Positions 61,111 through 64,000 of a DNA stretch of 64,000 bases are shown here, one piece after another. The notes beneath the pieces were generated by a model. It was given only the letters and a program-made list of their open reading frames with translations, was not told the DNA's origin and did not search any database. Position numbers and translations under genes: made by a program. How positions within the stretch are numbered: the first letter of the stretch is position 1; each line of letters begins with the position of its first letter. The stretch is taken from positions 1,182,675 through 1,246,674 of the forward strand of contig VZRR01010919.1 in the NCBI GenBank assembly GCA_013398015.1, given 5' to 3'. This DNA comes from Oreocharis arfaki (Eukaryota; Chordata; Aves; Passeriformes; Paramythiidae).

Positions 61111-64000
61111 TGATGGTGTTCTTTTTTTTCATTCCTTTTATTACTTCTGATTTTATTTAATGCATTATTTTTAGGTTAACTCTGTTAATGTAATTCCATA
61201 CTCCACTCTTTTTTTTTTTTTTCAGCTGCTATATTTTAAGTTACTAAAACAATGAAAATCAGAAAAAGCTTTGATGCACATTGATGGAAAGCTCTCTAGG
61301 CTATCGATCGGCCAATTTGCAGAATTTCCTAAGGTCCTTTCACAATGAAATTCTGATACTGCTCCCTGTTAATTTAATGATAAACATGTCTCCTGGGATA
61401 ATACACAACTCAATTTTCTACTTGGAGTTTATTCTCTTCAAAATGCAATTAATATCAAGTTAACAAGAAACACTGTCAATTCTCAGAAGCACAATTCCTG
61501 TGCCATACAGGAAAATGCACTAAAGACAGTCAATTTTTATGAAAGCTGGGCAGAACACTCCTTTTATTATCCTGAAGAACAATTTGGAAATAGTAAGATA
61601 AAAATGTTTTTCTTAAGAAATCCAGAGAAGGAACAGCTTCCAAATACTGGATTTTGATGTCCTCCTTCTAATAGCCTTTCAATTACTTTTTTTAAGTGAG
61701 GAGATGTTAGGAGACATACTTGGAATTAGCCATAGATGGTGGCTGGTTTTGGTTTTCTTCAATTACCTTTTGCAGAACTGCAGATCTACAAACCAAATAA
61801 GAATATAGTTGAGCTAGACAATGTAGCTGTGATTGCAGTTCAGAGCTTCATCTCGTCTGCAAACTCTGTCTTAGTCATGCAAAGGATTAAATTCTTTCTC
61901 TTTATAAAAAAAGGAACAGGTCCCTCTTACCCCTGTTTCAGTCCTCTTTTATTCAATTGAGTATTTAAATTAAATTTATGTTTTATGCAAGCAAACCTAA
62001 TTAAACCCTACCAGGAAATATCTTTACAGGTTCATTTACTAGAGCTTTGTTTGTGGAGGACAGAAATTTACCCTTTGAGTGGAATCTACAGCATTCAGCA
62101 ATATCAGATACAGCAGAACACTACCCATATAATTTTATAAAATATTACCAAATTGTGTCCTTTTATAAATCCTTTTTTTTTTCTTTTTCTTTTTTTTTTT
62201 TTTTCCCAGCTAAAAAGATGAAGAAGCAACTACAGGGAACACAAGGTTTAATAAATACCAAGAGGCAGCTATCCAGCCTTAGGTCAATTTGTTGAAATCT
62301 TTGTTACTACTTCTCACTGTTTTGCTTTAGTAATTGCATATTTTATCTGTGCTTAATTCCTTTATTGCCTAGTTACCATCAAAGATTGTCATATAAACCA
62401 GAGAAGGGGGAAAACAACATCCCTCCCTCTGTGTCTCCCCCTGCTCCCACAACAGAAAAAAAGCCTCCAAACCAGCAAAAAACCTACCATATTTTTCAGT
62501 ATATAAAAGATTGCATCGGCTGGGAAATACCTAAAACCTTATAGTAAATAGACTACCTGGCGAGATTTTAATTAAAAGTGTCCCTACCAAGCACATAGTA
62601 CTGTTTGCAAAAAAGATTATCTTGGCCTCCGCAATGTCAGTTTTGTGTACTTGAGCTATAACCTGACATTAGCACTGGAATACATGGCACAGCCTCTGAA
62701 AGCAAAAGTAAACACACCAATTTTTTCTTTTTTAATCATCATTAGTCTGAAAAAATGAAAATGAGGACTGTCCGAAAAATTATTGGCAGTAGCCCAATAT
62801 GGCATAGCAAATAAAGAACAAGTGACTAACCACTTGTCCATAATCAATAAAAAAAGATCCACAAAATGAAAAAAGATAATGTTAAATCTTTAATTTAAAT
62901 AAAAAAATATGTAATCCAAAGTGCAATTTGTAGTGGCATTATAATAGCAAGGAATTGTAGATGTCCAATAAAAATGCTCAAGTTCATGTAACATATCGCA
63001 TGTGAACACCTCCACCCTAACTATAAATCATCACAGTTTTATTGTTCTAGAAGTTCTGAACTGAATGTATTTATTCTTACCATCAGAGTAAAAGAATTCC
63101 AATAAATATATAAAAACAATTTTGGTGGGAGTTTTGAGGTTCTTTTGGTTGGTTGGTCGATTTTTCTCAACCTCAGCACTGTAGCTCTAATATCACAGAA
63201 TTTCCAAGTGGCTGTTATTTCTGAGAGAAGTCTTCCATTAGATTCCAGCCATAAGTGGGATCAGACAAAATTCAAAGTCACACCAAAAAGAACAAATCAA
63301 AAGGCAAGGAATGAGATGCTTTTTTCTTAGGATACCCTAAATATTTTCAAGCAAACCTCCCACTGGCAATGACTTTGTGTTAGTGGCTACAAAGACACAT
63401 TGCTTAGACCACCAGAGGCTGACGGATTTCGCATTTCATCATTTTCTATAAAGAAAGCATGTCAAGAATTTTTGAAAAACTGCTTCTGTTTTGGGGGCAG
63501 TTGCTATCAAATTAGTTGCAAATTTTGCCATTGCATTCATGTTTTTGGTTAGTTCAAATTCAAAAAATCTCCTACTAACAATTGGAAATGTGGCTCTTCA
63601 CATTAATTTGTATCAGATAAATTACATGCTTAGTCAGTGTATGCGCAGAATCCAAAAGAGTACACTGCTGTTTCTAAACATATTTCAAAATGATGTCATA
63701 AGTATTTTGAGGATTTTTTGGTCTTTACAGTAAGTTATGTTATGCAGGAAAACAGTATTACTAAATAGAAATGGGGAAAGAATATAGGGAAAAAATGGAC
63801 AGAGAAAAGCTGATAAATATTAAAAAAAGTCAAGGGAGTGGGCAGAAAATTAATACATGTAACTTGAAAAAAAAAAAGGAACACGATAAATGAAAATTCA
63901 GAGATAAAAGAACCCAGGAAATGAGATGACATATTTTTAGCAAGTCCAAATATTATCTGCACTAATGAGCACTAGACAGAAAAAAGTTTAACCATCTTTC
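61111..64000. other. AT-rich DNA with T runs, no gene seen
   Basis: No gene or further transposon recognised. Pyrimidine tracts occur at about 61208-61224 and 62168-62207 (mostly T with a few C). The final kilobase is especially AT-rich. Confidence 0.5.

Noticed and set aside
1..64000. CRISPR arrays, bacterial operons, ribosome binding sites or riboswitches
   Set aside because: The window is vertebrate nuclear DNA by its CR1, SINE and LTR content. No regularly spaced repeats or prokaryotic gene organisation are present.

Overview
The window looks like non-coding DNA from a bird nuclear genome. It carries many fragments of the avian CR1 LINE, recognisable by the conserved 3' end that reads GGTCCCTTCCAACC on the plus strand or GGTTGGAAGGGACC in reverse. 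It also has two copies of a tRNA-Ile-derived SINE with a CR1-like tail, the type known from zebra finch as TguSINE1, and two solo LTRs of an avian endogenous retrovirus family. DNA between repeats is AT-rich. Recognisable interspersed repeats cover only about 7% by my rough sum, which fits a bird. A 387-base run of N and one isolated N show that this is draft assembly sequence. The repeat set suggests a neoavian bird, possibly a songbird relative, but I cannot name a species.

No intact protein-coding gene can be supported. The open reading frames are short, mostly under 100 codons. The longest (147 to 163 codons) are about what chance gives in 64 kb of AT-rich DNA. The one clear gene-derived feature is a broken processed copy of AFG3L2, the mitochondrial m-AAA protease, at about 10065-10783. 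It has no introns, two single-base insertions, an in-frame deletion, an in-frame stop and a mutated Walker A lysine.

Layout: 1-9.9 kb has three CR1 fragments and an unclassified GC-richer segment near 2.2-2.6 kb. At 9.95-10.8 kb a minus-strand SINE lies head to head with the AFG3L2 retrocopy. 11-32 kb is almost repeat-free, with simple repeats, a 130-bp tandem duplication carrying a single N near 19.5 kb, a possible LTR-like segment near 21.7 kb, a TA/CA microsatellite at 22.0 kb and a 40-bp duplication at 27.0 kb. 32.6-42.1 kb has three CR1 fragments and the two solo LTRs. At 44.8 kb a pentanucleotide array appears to grow out of a CR1 tail. The assembly gap is at 48.7-49.1 kb, followed by the second SINE at 49.5 kb and a CR1 at 52.9-53.4 kb. 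A perfect 13-bp-arm palindrome lies at 55.97 kb. At about 60.4-61.1 kb there is an old CR1-type reverse transcriptase fragment resembling elements still abundant in turtles.

No new biological system is evident. The most interesting points are the bird retrocopy with its head-to-head SINE, the SINE itself, the CR1-tail microsatellite and the old LINE fragment. The window is best described as a gene desert or a large intron. Any conserved enhancers would need cross-species alignment to find.
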